From NCBI GenBank assembly GCA_009835515.1, contig VXXH01000234.1, forward strand, positions 1-8,225: a DNA stretch of 8,225 bases. The letters are read 5' to 3'. Shown here piece by piece: positions 1-7,107 of the stretch (position 1 is the first letter of the stretch; each line of letters starts with the position of its first letter). The notes beneath the pieces were generated by a model that was given only the letters and a program-made list of their open reading frames with translations, searched no databases and had not been told where the DNA came from. The stretch comes from Candidatus Poribacteria bacterium (GTDB lineage Bacteria; Poribacteria; WGA-4E; WGA-3G). Position numbers and translations under genes: made by a program.

Positions 1-1398
1 CTGTTACATAAGCACCCTGCGAGGATGCAATCCTTCGCGCTCACCTTTGGGCAAGCACACGTCTTCTATCCAGAAGCATGCACTGAAAAATGCACTGCAG
101 CACTGCTGCTTGATGTTGATTCAGTTGCACTTGTCCGCCGTCCTCACGGGCAATTCGCAGAAAATTTCGCATTGGCACAATACGTTAGTGACCGTCCGTA
201 CGTCGCTTCGTCGTTCTTGAGTGTCGCAATCGCGCGGGTGTTTGGCAGCGCGTTGTCCGGCAAATGCAAAGAGCGTCCACAACTTGTGGAGACCGAGATC
301 CCTCTAACGGCACAATTATCCATCTTACCCTGTCGCGGCGGAGAGAAATTGCTGCGACGACTTTTCGAGCCGCTGGGTTATACAGTAACAGCAGAACAAC
401 ACGGGTTAGACCCACACTCCCCAGATTGGGGACAGAGCCGTTATTTTAGAGTAACACTCGAAAACACCTGTCGCTTGAGCGAACTCCTCACGCACCTCTA
501 CGTTTTGATCCCTGTACTTGACGACGAGAAGCACTATTGGGTGGGTGATGCAGAGATCGAAAAACTCTTAAAGCATGGTAATGATTGGCTCGCTGAGCAT
601 CCAGAACAAGAATCTATTGCCCGTCGCTACTTGAAGCATCAACGACACCTTACGCGTGAGGCACTCGCCCAATTGCGCGAGGAAGAGGCACAAGAGACTG
701 ACGAGACAGTTCAAGTAGGAGAGGCACAAGTTGAAGAACGGATCGGTCTGAACGAAATCCGTTTGGCTACGGTGACTGAGAGTCTCAGGCAGTCCGGCGC
801 GAAGCGCGTCCTTGATTTAGGGTGCGGCGAAGGCAAGCTGCTCCGTAAATTGTTGGCTGAAAAGCAGTTTGAAGAGATCGTCGGAATGGATGTTTCACAT
901 CGCGCGCTGAAGATCGCACAAGAACGACTCCATTATGACCGGTTACCGGAGAAACAGAAGGAACGGCTTCGCTTGTTCCAAGGCTCGCTTGGGTATCGAG
1001 ATAAACGCTTAACTGGATACGATGCTGCCGCGGTAGTGGAAGTAATTGAACACTTAGGTTTACCACAACTCGCGGCTTTTGAGCGGATCCTTTTCGAGTT
1101 TGCCTGTCCACAGACGGTTGTGTTGACGACACCGAACATAGAATACAACGTGAAATTTGAGAATCTACAGGCTGGGAATTTTCGGCATAAAGACCATCGT
1201 TTCGAGTGGACACGGGACGAATTTCAGTCTTGGGCAGCAGGTGTCGCCAAACGCTTCGGCTACGCCGTTGTGTTTCACCCGATCGGACCGGAGGCTGAGG
1301 ACGTTGGCACCCCGACCCAGATGGCTGTTTTTACCCGAAGCATTGATGAAATGAAAGGCGATTCTACGGGAAGGCACGTTTTTGCCAATCCGACCTGA
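1..1398 (+). CDS. hen1: RNA 3'-terminal ribose 2'-O-methyltransferase Hen1 (5' end outside window)
   Basis: Bacterial Hen1 puts a methyl group from S-adenosylmethionine on the 2'-OH of the 3'-terminal ribose of cleaved RNA, before Pnkp seals the break. The reading frame is open from base 1 and reads LLHKHPAR before the Met at 25. That string belongs to the conserved Hen1 N-terminus, so the true start lies upstream, I estimate by about 15-20 codons. Counting codons from base 1: residues 1 to about 235 are the Hen1 N-terminal domain, which activates the Pnkp ligase; then a charged, probably helical linker; then the methyltransferase from about 250. The SAM loop VLDLGCGEG is at 270-278. VEVIEHL gives the Mn-binding E347, E350 and H351, with H399 in DHRFEW the likely fourth ligand. 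The stop is TGA 1396-1398. About 465 codons are visible, close to full family length. pnkp follows in the same operon. Confidence 0.95.
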   Translation: MLHKHPARMQSFALTFGQAHVFYPEACTEKCTAALLLDVDSVALVRRPHGQFAENFALAQYVSDRPYVASSFLSVAIARVFGSALSGKCKERPQLVETEIPLTAQLSILPCRGGEKLLRRLFEPLGYTVTAEQHGLDPHSPDWGQSRYFRVTLENTCRLSELLTHLYVLIPVLDDEKHYWVGDAEIEKLLKHGNDWLAEHPEQESIARRYLKHQRHLTREALAQLREEEAQETDETVQVGEAQVEERIGLNEIRLATVTESLRQSGAKRVLDLGCGEGKLLRKLLAEKQFEEIVGMDVSHRALKIAQERLHYDRLPEKQKERLRLFQGSLGYRDKRLTGYDAAAVVEVIEHLGLPQLAAFERILFEFACPQTVVLTTPNIEYNVKFENLQAGNFRHKDHRFEWTRDEFQSWAAGVAKRFGYAVVFHPIGPEAEDVGTPTQMAVFTRSIDEMKGDSTGRHVFANPT

Positions 1399-1407
1399 CC
1401 GAACCGC

Positions 1408-1412
1408 AAGGA
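1408..1412 (+). promoter_or_regulatory. Ribosome binding site deciding the pnkp start
   Basis: AAGGA (continuing AAAA) lies 11 nt before ATG 1424, after the hen1 stop. It supports ATG 1424 over the in-frame TTG at 1382, which lies inside the hen1 3' end with no comparable site before it. Confidence 0.6.
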
Positions 1413-1423
1413 AAATTAAAAGA

Positions 1424-3979
1424 ATGAGAATTCCGGAGCCTTCGCTTGTACTCCTCATTGGACCTTCAGGTGCAGGCAAATCCACCTTTGCGCATAAGCA
1501 TTTTAAGCCGACCGAAATCCTTTCATCGGATTTCTGCCGAGGGCTTGTTTCGGACGATGAGACCGATCAGACGGCAACAAACGACGCGTTTGAAGTGCTA
1601 CATTTCATCGCTGCAAAGCGGCTCGCTGCCGGGAAATTGACGGTCATTGATGCAACCAACGTCCAAGCTGAAGCACGAAAGCCTTTGGTCGCACTCGCGC
1701 GCGAATACCACTGTTTAACTGTTGCTATTGTGTTTAACATACCTGCGAAACTCTGTCAGGAAAGAAACGAGGCACGTCCCGACCGCGATTTTAAACCGCA
1801 TGTCATCCGCCAGCAGTGTCAGCAACTCCGCCGTTCACTGCGCACTCTTAAGCGCGAAGGTTTTCGGAACTTCCTCTATATGATGTCCACACCGGAAGCC
1901 CTTGAAGCCGTCCATATCGAACGCCAACCCTTATGGGTGAACCGCACAGACGAGCAGGGACCGTTTGACATCATTGGTGATATTCACGGTTGTTTCGATG
2001 AACTTGTCGAATTGCTCAAAGAACTCGGTTATACCATCTCAACGCAGCCCGATGGTAACACTGTCGTTGCGCCACCACAGGGCAGGAAAGCCGTTTTCGT
2101 CGGGGATTTTGTTGACCGAGGTCCAAAGGTCCCAGAAGTATTACGCTTAGTCATGCAGATGCAAAAGGCTGACGCAGCGATCTGTGTGCCGGGGAATCAT
2201 GATGTAAAACTGGTGCGTGCACTTCGCGGCAAAAATGTAAAACCGACGCACGGGTTAGCAGAATCGCTCGCGCAATTGGAGAAAGAACCAGCCGAATTCA
2301 AGACACAAATCGCAGAATTCTTAGATGGTTTGGTGAGCCACTACGTCCTTGATAATGGAAAACTGGTCGTTGCGCATGCTGGAATGAAGACAGAACTACA
2401 AGGTAGGGCATCCGGGCGTGTCCGGGAATTCGCACTCTACGGCGAAACCACAGGAGAAACCGATGAATTTGGCTTACCGATTCGGCTTAATTGGGCTGAC
2501 GAATATCGCGGTGCTGCAACTGTTGTTTATGGGCACACCCCGGTCCCAGAACCGCAATGGGTAAACCGCACAATCAACATTGATACGGGATGTGTTTTCG
2601 GCGGCAAACTCACGGCACTACAGTACCCTGAAAAAGCACTCGTATCTGTCCCGGCACACCAAACGTATTATCAACCGGCGAAGCCGTTTCTTGCGGATGA
2701 GAGCCAACGATCTACCAAAACACACGCGTATGACGATATCTTGAACATTGATGATGTACTCGGAAAACGCGTTATCAGCACGCGGTTACATCACAACGTG
2801 ACAATCCGTGAAGAGAATACGATCACCGCCCTTGAGACAATCAGCCGTTTCGCTGTAGATCCGAAATGGCTGATCTACCTTCCACCGACAATGTCTCCGA
2901 CCGAAACGACAAACAGTCCCGGTTTGCTTGAGTATCCGGCGGAAGCGTTCGCTTATTATCGCAAACAGGGTATATCCAATGTCGTCTGGGAAGAAAAACA
3001 CATGGGGTCGCGTGCTGTCGTTATCGTTTGTCGAGATCCTGAAACCGCAAAAAGACGATTTGGTGTCGCCGACGATACGCTTGGCATCTGTTACACACGG
3101 ACCGGTAGACGCTTCTTTGACGATACTACAATTGAAACCGAACTGTTGAAACGGGTGAAGGAAGCAATGGACAAAGCCGATTATTGGGAGACCTTAAACA
3201 CAGATTGGATCTGTCTCGACTGTGAACTCATGCCGTGGTCGGTTAAGGCACAAGAATTGTTACGGCAACAATATGCACCTGTAGGTACCTCGGCGCGTGT
3301 CGCTTTGGGAGAAGCCGTTACCGCCTTGGAAACCGCTGCTGAACAGGGCATTGACGTGAATCCTATATTGGAAAATTATCGTCAACGCGCAGAAGCAGTG
3401 ACCGGATACGTCAAGGCTTATCAGCAGTACTGTTGGCATGTCCAATCTATTGCAGACCTGAAGTTAGCACCGTTCCATTTACTCGCTACAGAAGGGACGG
3501 TATATTTCGACAAAGACCATCTCTGGCACATGGAAACGCTTGGCAAACTCTGTGAAAATTCTGAAGGGAACCTGTTGTTCACAACTTCCTACGGGACGGT
3601 TGATGTAACGGACGACACAAGCCAAACTGAGGCGATCCACCGATGGGAAGAACTCACCGAGCAAGGCGGTGAAGGCACAGTCATCAAGCCTCTGGATTTT
3701 ATCGTCAAGGGCAAGCGTGGCTTAGTCCAACCCGCTGTAAAGTGCCGAGGTCGTGAATATCTGCGAATCATCTACGGACCTGAATATACCTTACCGCAAA
3801 ATTTAGAACGTCTCCGATCCCGCGGACTCTCTCACAAACGTTCCCTCGCGCTTCGGGAGTTTGCATTAGGTGTTGAGGCACTTGAGCGTTTCGTTCACCG
3901 TGAACCGTTGTCCCATGTTCATGAATGCGTTTTCGGAATTCTGGCACTCGAAAGTGAAGCCGTCGATCCGAGACTTTGA
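1424..3979 (+). CDS. pnkp: Polynucleotide kinase-phosphatase-ligase Pnkp (bacterial RNA repair)
   Basis: Trifunctional RNA end-healing and sealing enzyme of 851 residues, close to the roughly 870 of the Clostridium thermocellum enzyme. Domain 1 (about 1-170) is the 5'-OH kinase, with P-loop GPSGAGKST at 13-21. Domain 2 (about 180-410) is a metallophosphoesterase that removes 2',3'-cyclic or 2'/3' phosphates: GDIHG with D186 and H188, VGDFVDRG, GNHD with N258 and H259, AHAG with H318, YGHTP with H371, then D387 in DTGC. Domain 3 (about 480-851) is the adenylyltransferase/ligase: the nucleotidyl lysine is K525 in EEKHMGSRA, with EGTVIKP at 750-756 and VKCRGREY from 772. All key residues are present, so it should be active. 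In known systems the ligase step needs Hen1, whose gene lies 25 nt upstream. An in-frame TTG at 1382 would add 14 residues and overlap hen1; ATG 1424 is preferred because MRIPEPSLVLLIG matches the usual N-terminus and AAGGA precedes it. Confidence 0.96.
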   Translation: MRIPEPSLVLLIGPSGAGKSTFAHKHFKPTEILSSDFCRGLVSDDETDQTATNDAFEVLHFIAAKRLAAGKLTVIDATNVQAEARKPLVALAREYHCLTVAIVFNIPAKLCQERNEARPDRDFKPHVIRQQCQQLRRSLRTLKREGFRNFLYMMSTPEALEAVHIERQPLWVNRTDEQGPFDIIGDIHGCFDELVELLKELGYTISTQPDGNTVVAPPQGRKAVFVGDFVDRGPKVPEVLRLVMQMQKADAAICVPGNHDVKLVRALRGKNVKPTHGLAESLAQLEKEPAEFKTQIAEFLDGLVSHYVLDNGKLVVAHAGMKTELQGRASGRVREFALYGETTGETDEFGLPIRLNWADEYRGAATVVYGHTPVPEPQWVNRTINIDTGCVFGGKLTALQYPEKALVSVPAHQTYYQPAKPFLADESQRSTKTHAYDDILNIDDVLGKRVISTRLHHNVTIREENTITALETISRFAVDPKWLIYLPPTMSPTETTNSPGLLEYPAEAFAYYRKQGISNVVWEEKHMGSRAVVIVCRDPETAKRRFGVADDTLGICYTRTGRRFFDDTTIETELLKRVKEAMDKADYWETLNTDWICLDCELMPWSVKAQELLRQQYAPVGTSARVALGEAVTALETAAEQGIDVNPILENYRQRAEAVTGYVKAYQQYCWHVQSIADLKLAPFHLLATEGTVYFDKDHLWHMETLGKLCENSEGNLLFTTSYGTVDVTDDTSQTEAIHRWEELTEQGGEGTVIKPLDFIVKGKRGLVQPAVKCRGREYLRIIYGPEYTLPQNLERLRSRGLSHKRSLALREFALGVEALERFVHREPLSHVHECVFGILALESEAVDPRL

Positions 3980-4057
3980 AATTTTTTGATGAAAATCTCC
4001 GAGCATTGCAACGAACTTTACAAAATAGGAACTTTATTGGAACAGTCCATCCAAAAA

Positions 4058-4975
4058 ATGAAAAAGCGATCAATATACTACCTGTTAATTTTTTGCCTCG
4101 GTTTAGCAGTAGGCGCGAGTTGTACAACGCAAGAGACTTCCAATCCTACTACACCGGAAGACAACTTCGAAGTTGTCCTTGAAAACTATCGACTGACCGG
4201 AGATGAAACGTGGGAGTCTGAGAAGACGTACGTTGTCCATGGCACGTTGGAAATTCCACGGGATATGACCCTCAACATTCCACCCGGTACCACTGTTAAA
4301 TTTGGACGCAATGCTTTCGTCACTGTAAAAGGGATCCTAAAAATTGGTGCACCTTTGGCACAAGCGCAGGTAACCCAACTCGTGTATCTTACATCTGACA
4401 ATATCGGACCGGCACCTGGTGATTGGAACGGTATCTTCTTCGATCATACGCACGATTTGGAGAGTTTTATTAGAGGCACAGTTATAGAATATGCTACAGT
4501 CGCCTTGGATGTCAAAACAACATCACCGACGGTAGCAGAATGCACGCTTCGGTTCAATGAAACCGCTATCGCTTTAGATGGTAGCGATGCACGCGTTCGG
4601 TACAACGATATTGTCGACAATAGCATCGGAGTTAGCACGATTGGGCGGCAAACACTCCCTCGTATTGAAAAGAACAATATTGCTAAGAATGAAACCGGTA
4701 TTTTCTGTGAAAATGTCCAGTCTACCATTCAACACAACAATTTAAATGCGAATATCTTCGCGCTTCGCTTGAATGTAAAGTTTGACCTCGTAGTCATCAA
4801 CAATTGGTGGGGACATTCAGATCCAACCGAAATAGCAAATGTTATTATAGATGGTGGCGATCCAGGGTTAATCGCTAAGCAGATAGGCACGGTTCATTAT
4901 GAACCGTTTACGGATGCCCGAATTGTTGATGCCGGGTTTCCATATCCGACACTTCTCGCTGAATTGGCGAAATAA
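4058..4975 (+). CDS. Right-handed beta-helix lipoprotein
   Basis: Predicted secreted lipoprotein of 305 residues; its biochemical role is unknown. Start ATG 4058 is chosen because it gives a standard signal peptide: MKKR, a hydrophobic core YYLLIFCLGLAVG, then the lipobox GAS-C with C22 as the lipidated residue. In-frame TTG 3986 and ATG 3989 would add 23-24 polar residues in front of it. No strong Shine-Dalgarno sequence precedes 4058. The mature protein has a PPGT turn (75-78), GDWNGI (121-126), several short repeating beta-strand and turn units between about 130 and 245 (TVAECTL, ARVRYNDI, RIEKNNI and TIQHNNL are equivalent rungs), and NNWWG (248-252). This is the pattern of NosD-like or pectate-lyase-like parallel beta-helix proteins, which include polysaccharide-binding or -cleaving proteins, but I see no catalytic signature. 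It follows pnkp by 78 nt on the same strand; a functional link to RNA repair is not evident. Confidence 0.82.
   Translation: MKKRSIYYLLIFCLGLAVGASCTTQETSNPTTPEDNFEVVLENYRLTGDETWESEKTYVVHGTLEIPRDMTLNIPPGTTVKFGRNAFVTVKGILKIGAPLAQAQVTQLVYLTSDNIGPAPGDWNGIFFDHTHDLESFIRGTVIEYATVALDVKTTSPTVAECTLRFNETAIALDGSDARVRYNDIVDNSIGVSTIGRQTLPRIEKNNIAKNETGIFCENVQSTIQHNNLNANIFALRLNVKFDLVVINNWWGHSDPTEIANVIIDGGDPGLIAKQIGTVHYEPFTDARIVDAGFPYPTLLAELAK
4160..4177. repeat. Perfect 18-bp palindrome inside the lipoprotein gene
   Basis: GACAACTTCGAAGTTGTC equals its own reverse complement over all 18 bases. It lies in codon phase, encoding DNFEVV (residues 35-40), just after the signal peptide and polar linker. It could be a dimeric regulator site or a chance product of codon choice. 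No matching copy was noticed elsewhere in the window. Confidence 0.6.
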
Positions 4976-5011
4976 TAAGGCTTGAAAACGCACTTTCAGA
5001 GCGGGCTAACG

Positions 5012-5033
5012 CTGTTGGATTCTATGTGTTACA
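5012..5033 (+). repeat. Short gapped repeat upstream of the deacetylase
   Basis: CTGTTGGA, a 5-nt insert, then TGTGTTACA. The same two blocks occur without the insert at 6067-6083, where they form the spacer and -10 element of the epimerase promoter. Both copies lie just upstream of a gene. The match is short and may be coincidental. Confidence 0.3.
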
Positions 5034-5037
5034 GGGA
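5033..5037 (+). promoter_or_regulatory. Ribosome binding site of the deacetylase
   Basis: AGGGA lies 10 nt before ATG 5048 and fixes this start. Confidence 0.6.
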
Positions 5038-5047
5038 AATCTAATAG

Positions 5048-5926
5048 ATGCGTGATTTTCTAAAAAATATGGTGGCAACCCTCATCTGTTTATCAGGCGT
5101 ACACATTCTCATTCGGGAATTTCTCTGTCGGAACCGGGTCGCTATCCTCATGTATCACGATACGAAACCGACGGTCTTCGCGAAACATCTCGCTTATCTT
5201 TCACGCCATTATACGATCATCTCACTGGATACCTTGGTCTCTGCTATCTACCAGAAGGATTTCTCACGAGTACCGGAAAAAAGTGTTGTAATTACAATCG
5301 ACGATGGCCACGCCGGTAATATTGAACTCTTACCCCTTTTCAAGCAGCATCGTATTCGTCCGACGCTCTTCGTCTGCACTCGGATTATCAATACACATCG
5401 GCATTTTTGGTTCAAAATAGATGAACACTCTAAAGCGGAAAGAGAAAAACTCAAGCGGTTGCCGAATGCAGAACGGTTGGCATACCTGAAACGGACGACT
5501 GACTTTGAACCTGAAAATGTTTATCCAGACAGGCAGGCACTAAATATCGTGGAAATGAAGGAGATGATGGCGGACGTTGACTTTCAACCGCATACGCAGT
5601 TCCATCCGATTCTGCCGCATTGCACCGAAATGGAGTGTAGGCAAGAAATTATGGGGAGCAAGGTGGATTTAGAAAAACTTTTGGGGGTTGAATGTTCTCA
5701 TTTCAGCTATCCCAACGGTGATTATACCGAACGCGAAATTAAGATGGTGAAAGCGGGTGGATTTCGATCAGCGCGCACAACGGTTATAGGCTGGAATACG
5801 CTCGAGACTGCACCATATCAGCTGAAGACTATTCCGATTGCCGATGATGCTCGGCTCGCGCTTTTCCGCGCGCAACTCACAACAATACCGCAACGCCTTA
5901 ATCAATGGGTGAGTTCTTTATTCTGA
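5048..5926 (+). CDS. NodB-type polysaccharide deacetylase
   Basis: Member of the carbohydrate esterase 4 / polysaccharide deacetylase family, 292 residues. These metal-dependent enzymes remove N- or O-acetyl groups from cell-surface glycans. It starts with a hydrophobic stretch (about 9-23) followed by basic residues, which may associate with the membrane; no cleavable signal peptide is clear. MYHD at 35-38 opens the family core. Motif 1 is IDDG with D85 and D86 (base and metal ligand). Motif 2 is HTQFH with H182 and H186 (metal ligands). Motif 3 is YPNGDY from 221. Between motifs 1 and 2 is a helical, charged insert (about 120-160) as in many deacetylases of polysaccharide loci. The usual late catalytic histidine motif (LHD-like) is not visible, so the C-terminal part is divergent or of a different subfamily. 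With the epimerase and glycosyltransferase downstream it suggests exopolysaccharide or O-antigen-like synthesis; the substrate cannot be named. Confidence 0.88.
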   Translation: MRDFLKNMVATLICLSGVHILIREFLCRNRVAILMYHDTKPTVFAKHLAYLSRHYTIISLDTLVSAIYQKDFSRVPEKSVVITIDDGHAGNIELLPLFKQHRIRPTLFVCTRIINTHRHFWFKIDEHSKAEREKLKRLPNAERLAYLKRTTDFEPENVYPDRQALNIVEMKEMMADVDFQPHTQFHPILPHCTEMECRQEIMGSKVDLEKLLGVECSHFSYPNGDYTEREIKMVKAGGFRSARTTVIGWNTLETAPYQLKTIPIADDARLALFRAQLTTIPQRLNQWVSSLF

Positions 5927-6056
5927 AAGTAAAAGTTGACCAATGCGGTTATACCAATATTAAGGGTGCTTGTCTCGGATTAAAATGCACACGTTCAGAG
6001 GGTTTGATGTGCTGAGTATCAGTGTATTGTAGCGTGCTCCCGCGGTAACTTGTCGC

Positions 6057-6085
6057 TTGACAATTTCTGTTGGATGTGTTACAAT
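6057..6085 (+). promoter_or_regulatory. Near-consensus extended sigma-70 promoter
   Basis: A perfect -35 TTGACA (6057-6062) is separated by exactly 17 nt from TACAAT (6080-6085), one base off the -10 consensus. TG at 6077-6078, with one base before the -10, adds the extended -10 motif. Transcription would begin near 6092, leaving a leader of about 100 nt before ATG 6191. It would separate the epimerase unit from the genes upstream. Confidence 0.75.
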
Positions 6086-6177
6086 ATTGACATATTGCGT
6101 GCGGGTTTTTCCACGGTTTCTGAAGGTTTATCGCGCCCGTATCGCTATTTTACGCAAAACTTATACCTATTTTATAT

Positions 6178-6186
6178 GGGGGTGAT
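6178..6186 (+). promoter_or_regulatory. Strong ribosome binding site of the epimerase
   Basis: GGGGGTGAT matches the ideal anti-Shine-Dalgarno complement GGAGGTGAT at eight of nine positions and ends 4 nt before ATG 6191. It is the strongest site in the window and fixes the start. Confidence 0.75.
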
Positions 6187-6190
6187 TTAG

Positions 6191-6943
6191 ATGGTTTTCT
6201 TAACAGGGAACGGAGGCTACATTGGTGGGCACTTGCATCAAGCATATCCTTCAGCAAAAACGCTTGATGAAAACAGATGTTTTCAGCGTTGGGAGACACT
6301 GTTCTCCGAAATACGCAATTCAATAGAACAAGCAGCAACAATTATTCATTGCGGCGCAATCGCCGATTCGCTCTATCAAGATCCAGAGATTTTCAAATGG
6401 AACTACGAAGCGACAAAACAAATTGCCGATATGGCGCGTCAAGAAAACGCCTCTCTCATTTTTATATCGTCTTGCACGGCAATCTCCCCGAAATCATTAT
6501 ATGGATGGTCCAAGCGAGTTGCTGAAGATTACATCCGAGCAAACAATGAAAAGTATTGCATTTTAAGGCTCTACAATGTCTACGGTGCTGAGGAAAATCG
6601 GCCGCCTGAAAACTATTCTGTACCTGAAAAACTCATGCGGCGGACACTCCGCTATGTATTCTATCCATTCCGACGAGACTATATCCACGTAGAGGATATT
6701 GTTCGGGCTGTCCGCTATGTTGAAGATTCAAATATTACAGGCACCTACGATGTTGGAACGGGGAAAGCCGTTGAAGTGAAAGAACTCGCAAAGTTAACCG
6801 ATGGCGAATTCTATACGGAGACAACAGCTGCAGATGTTTTAGGGGAAAACCACCCACCCCTTGAACTGCAAGCACGTTCAGAATTTATGATCCCCGGCTT
6901 TAAACCAATTCGAGATGTGTTTTCTCAGTTTGTTGGCACCTAA
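6191..6943 (+). CDS. Compact NAD-dependent sugar epimerase/dehydratase (extended SDR family)
   Basis: Short-chain dehydrogenase/reductase of 250 residues acting on nucleotide-activated sugars. The first beta-strand and nucleotide loop TGNGGYIGG begin at residue 5. IIHCGAIADS follows at about residue 50. Active-site residues are the serines of ISSCT (S93, S94) and the YxxxK pair Y104 and K108 in YGWSK. RLYNVYGAEE, RDYIHVEDIV and YDVGTGKAV are the usual later motifs of sugar-nucleotide epimerases. The protein is 50-80 residues shorter than typical GalE-like enzymes: only about 40 residues lie between the glycine loop and the HCGA strand, so the usual beta2-beta3 segment is mostly absent and the cofactor-ribose acidic residue is uncertain (perhaps D26 in TLDE). 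HCGAIADS with the later NYEAT resembles heptose epimerases (HldD type), but the substrate cannot be assigned. It has its own promoter and a strong ribosome binding site. Confidence 0.88.
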   Translation: MVFLTGNGGYIGGHLHQAYPSAKTLDENRCFQRWETLFSEIRNSIEQAATIIHCGAIADSLYQDPEIFKWNYEATKQIADMARQENASLIFISSCTAISPKSLYGWSKRVAEDYIRANNEKYCILRLYNVYGAEENRPPENYSVPEKLMRRTLRYVFYPFRRDYIHVEDIVRAVRYVEDSNITGTYDVGTGKAVEVKELAKLTDGEFYTETTAADVLGENHPPLELQARSEFMIPGFKPIRDVFSQFVGT

Positions 6944-7107
6944 ATGGAGAGTGAAAATCAACACATCGGTACCGGTTGTAACCTTCTATCTTAGTTTACC
7001 TATCAATACAGATCGCATGACACAAAATACAACCCGCTTCGCGACACGAAATGTAGGTATACCTCGTGCGCACTCGAAATCCAAATAACCTCACCAATTG
7101 TAGCAGA
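6944..7107 (+). other. Gap between epimerase and glycosyltransferase
   Basis: The first part (6944-7057) has no supported gene, ribosome binding site, terminator or promoter. The last 50 bases are a decayed beta-helix gene fragment, listed separately. Confidence 0.5.

Larger units (their letters stand above)
5927..6190 (+). other. Intergenic region with epimerase promoter and leader
   Basis: This 264-bp stretch between deacetylase and epimerase has no credible open reading frame on either strand. I find no hairpin followed by a T-run that would end the upstream transcript. The right half holds a strong promoter (6057-6085), a leader of about 100 nt and the epimerase ribosome binding site. 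The left half (5927-6050) shows nothing recognisable. Confidence 0.6.

Noticed and set aside
785..1213. 142-codon frame on the - strand
   Set aside because: Antisense to the hen1 methyltransferase domain; no family features or ribosome binding site.
3986..4057. Earlier TTG/ATG starts for the lipoprotein
   Set aside because: They add a polar 23-24 residue extension in front of a standard lipoprotein signal peptide.
3768..4127. 119-codon frame on the - strand across the pnkp/lipoprotein junction
   Set aside because: Overlaps the well-supported pnkp C-terminus and the lipoprotein signal peptide; no recognisable protein features.
4998..5018. Possible terminator hairpin AGCG...CGCT after the lipoprotein gene
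   Set aside because: The stem is only 4-5 bp and no T-run follows.
6095..6157. TTGCGT and ACGCAA pairing in the epimerase leader, as a riboswitch-like element
   Set aside because: Only 6 bp over a 50-nt loop; no known riboswitch core is recognisable.
6944..6994. 16-codon frame directly after the epimerase stop
   Set aside because: No ribosome binding site beyond the coding end, no features, too short to support.
6976..7006. TTGTAA as a -35 box for the glycosyltransferase
   Set aside because: No acceptable -10 box at 16-18 nt spacing.
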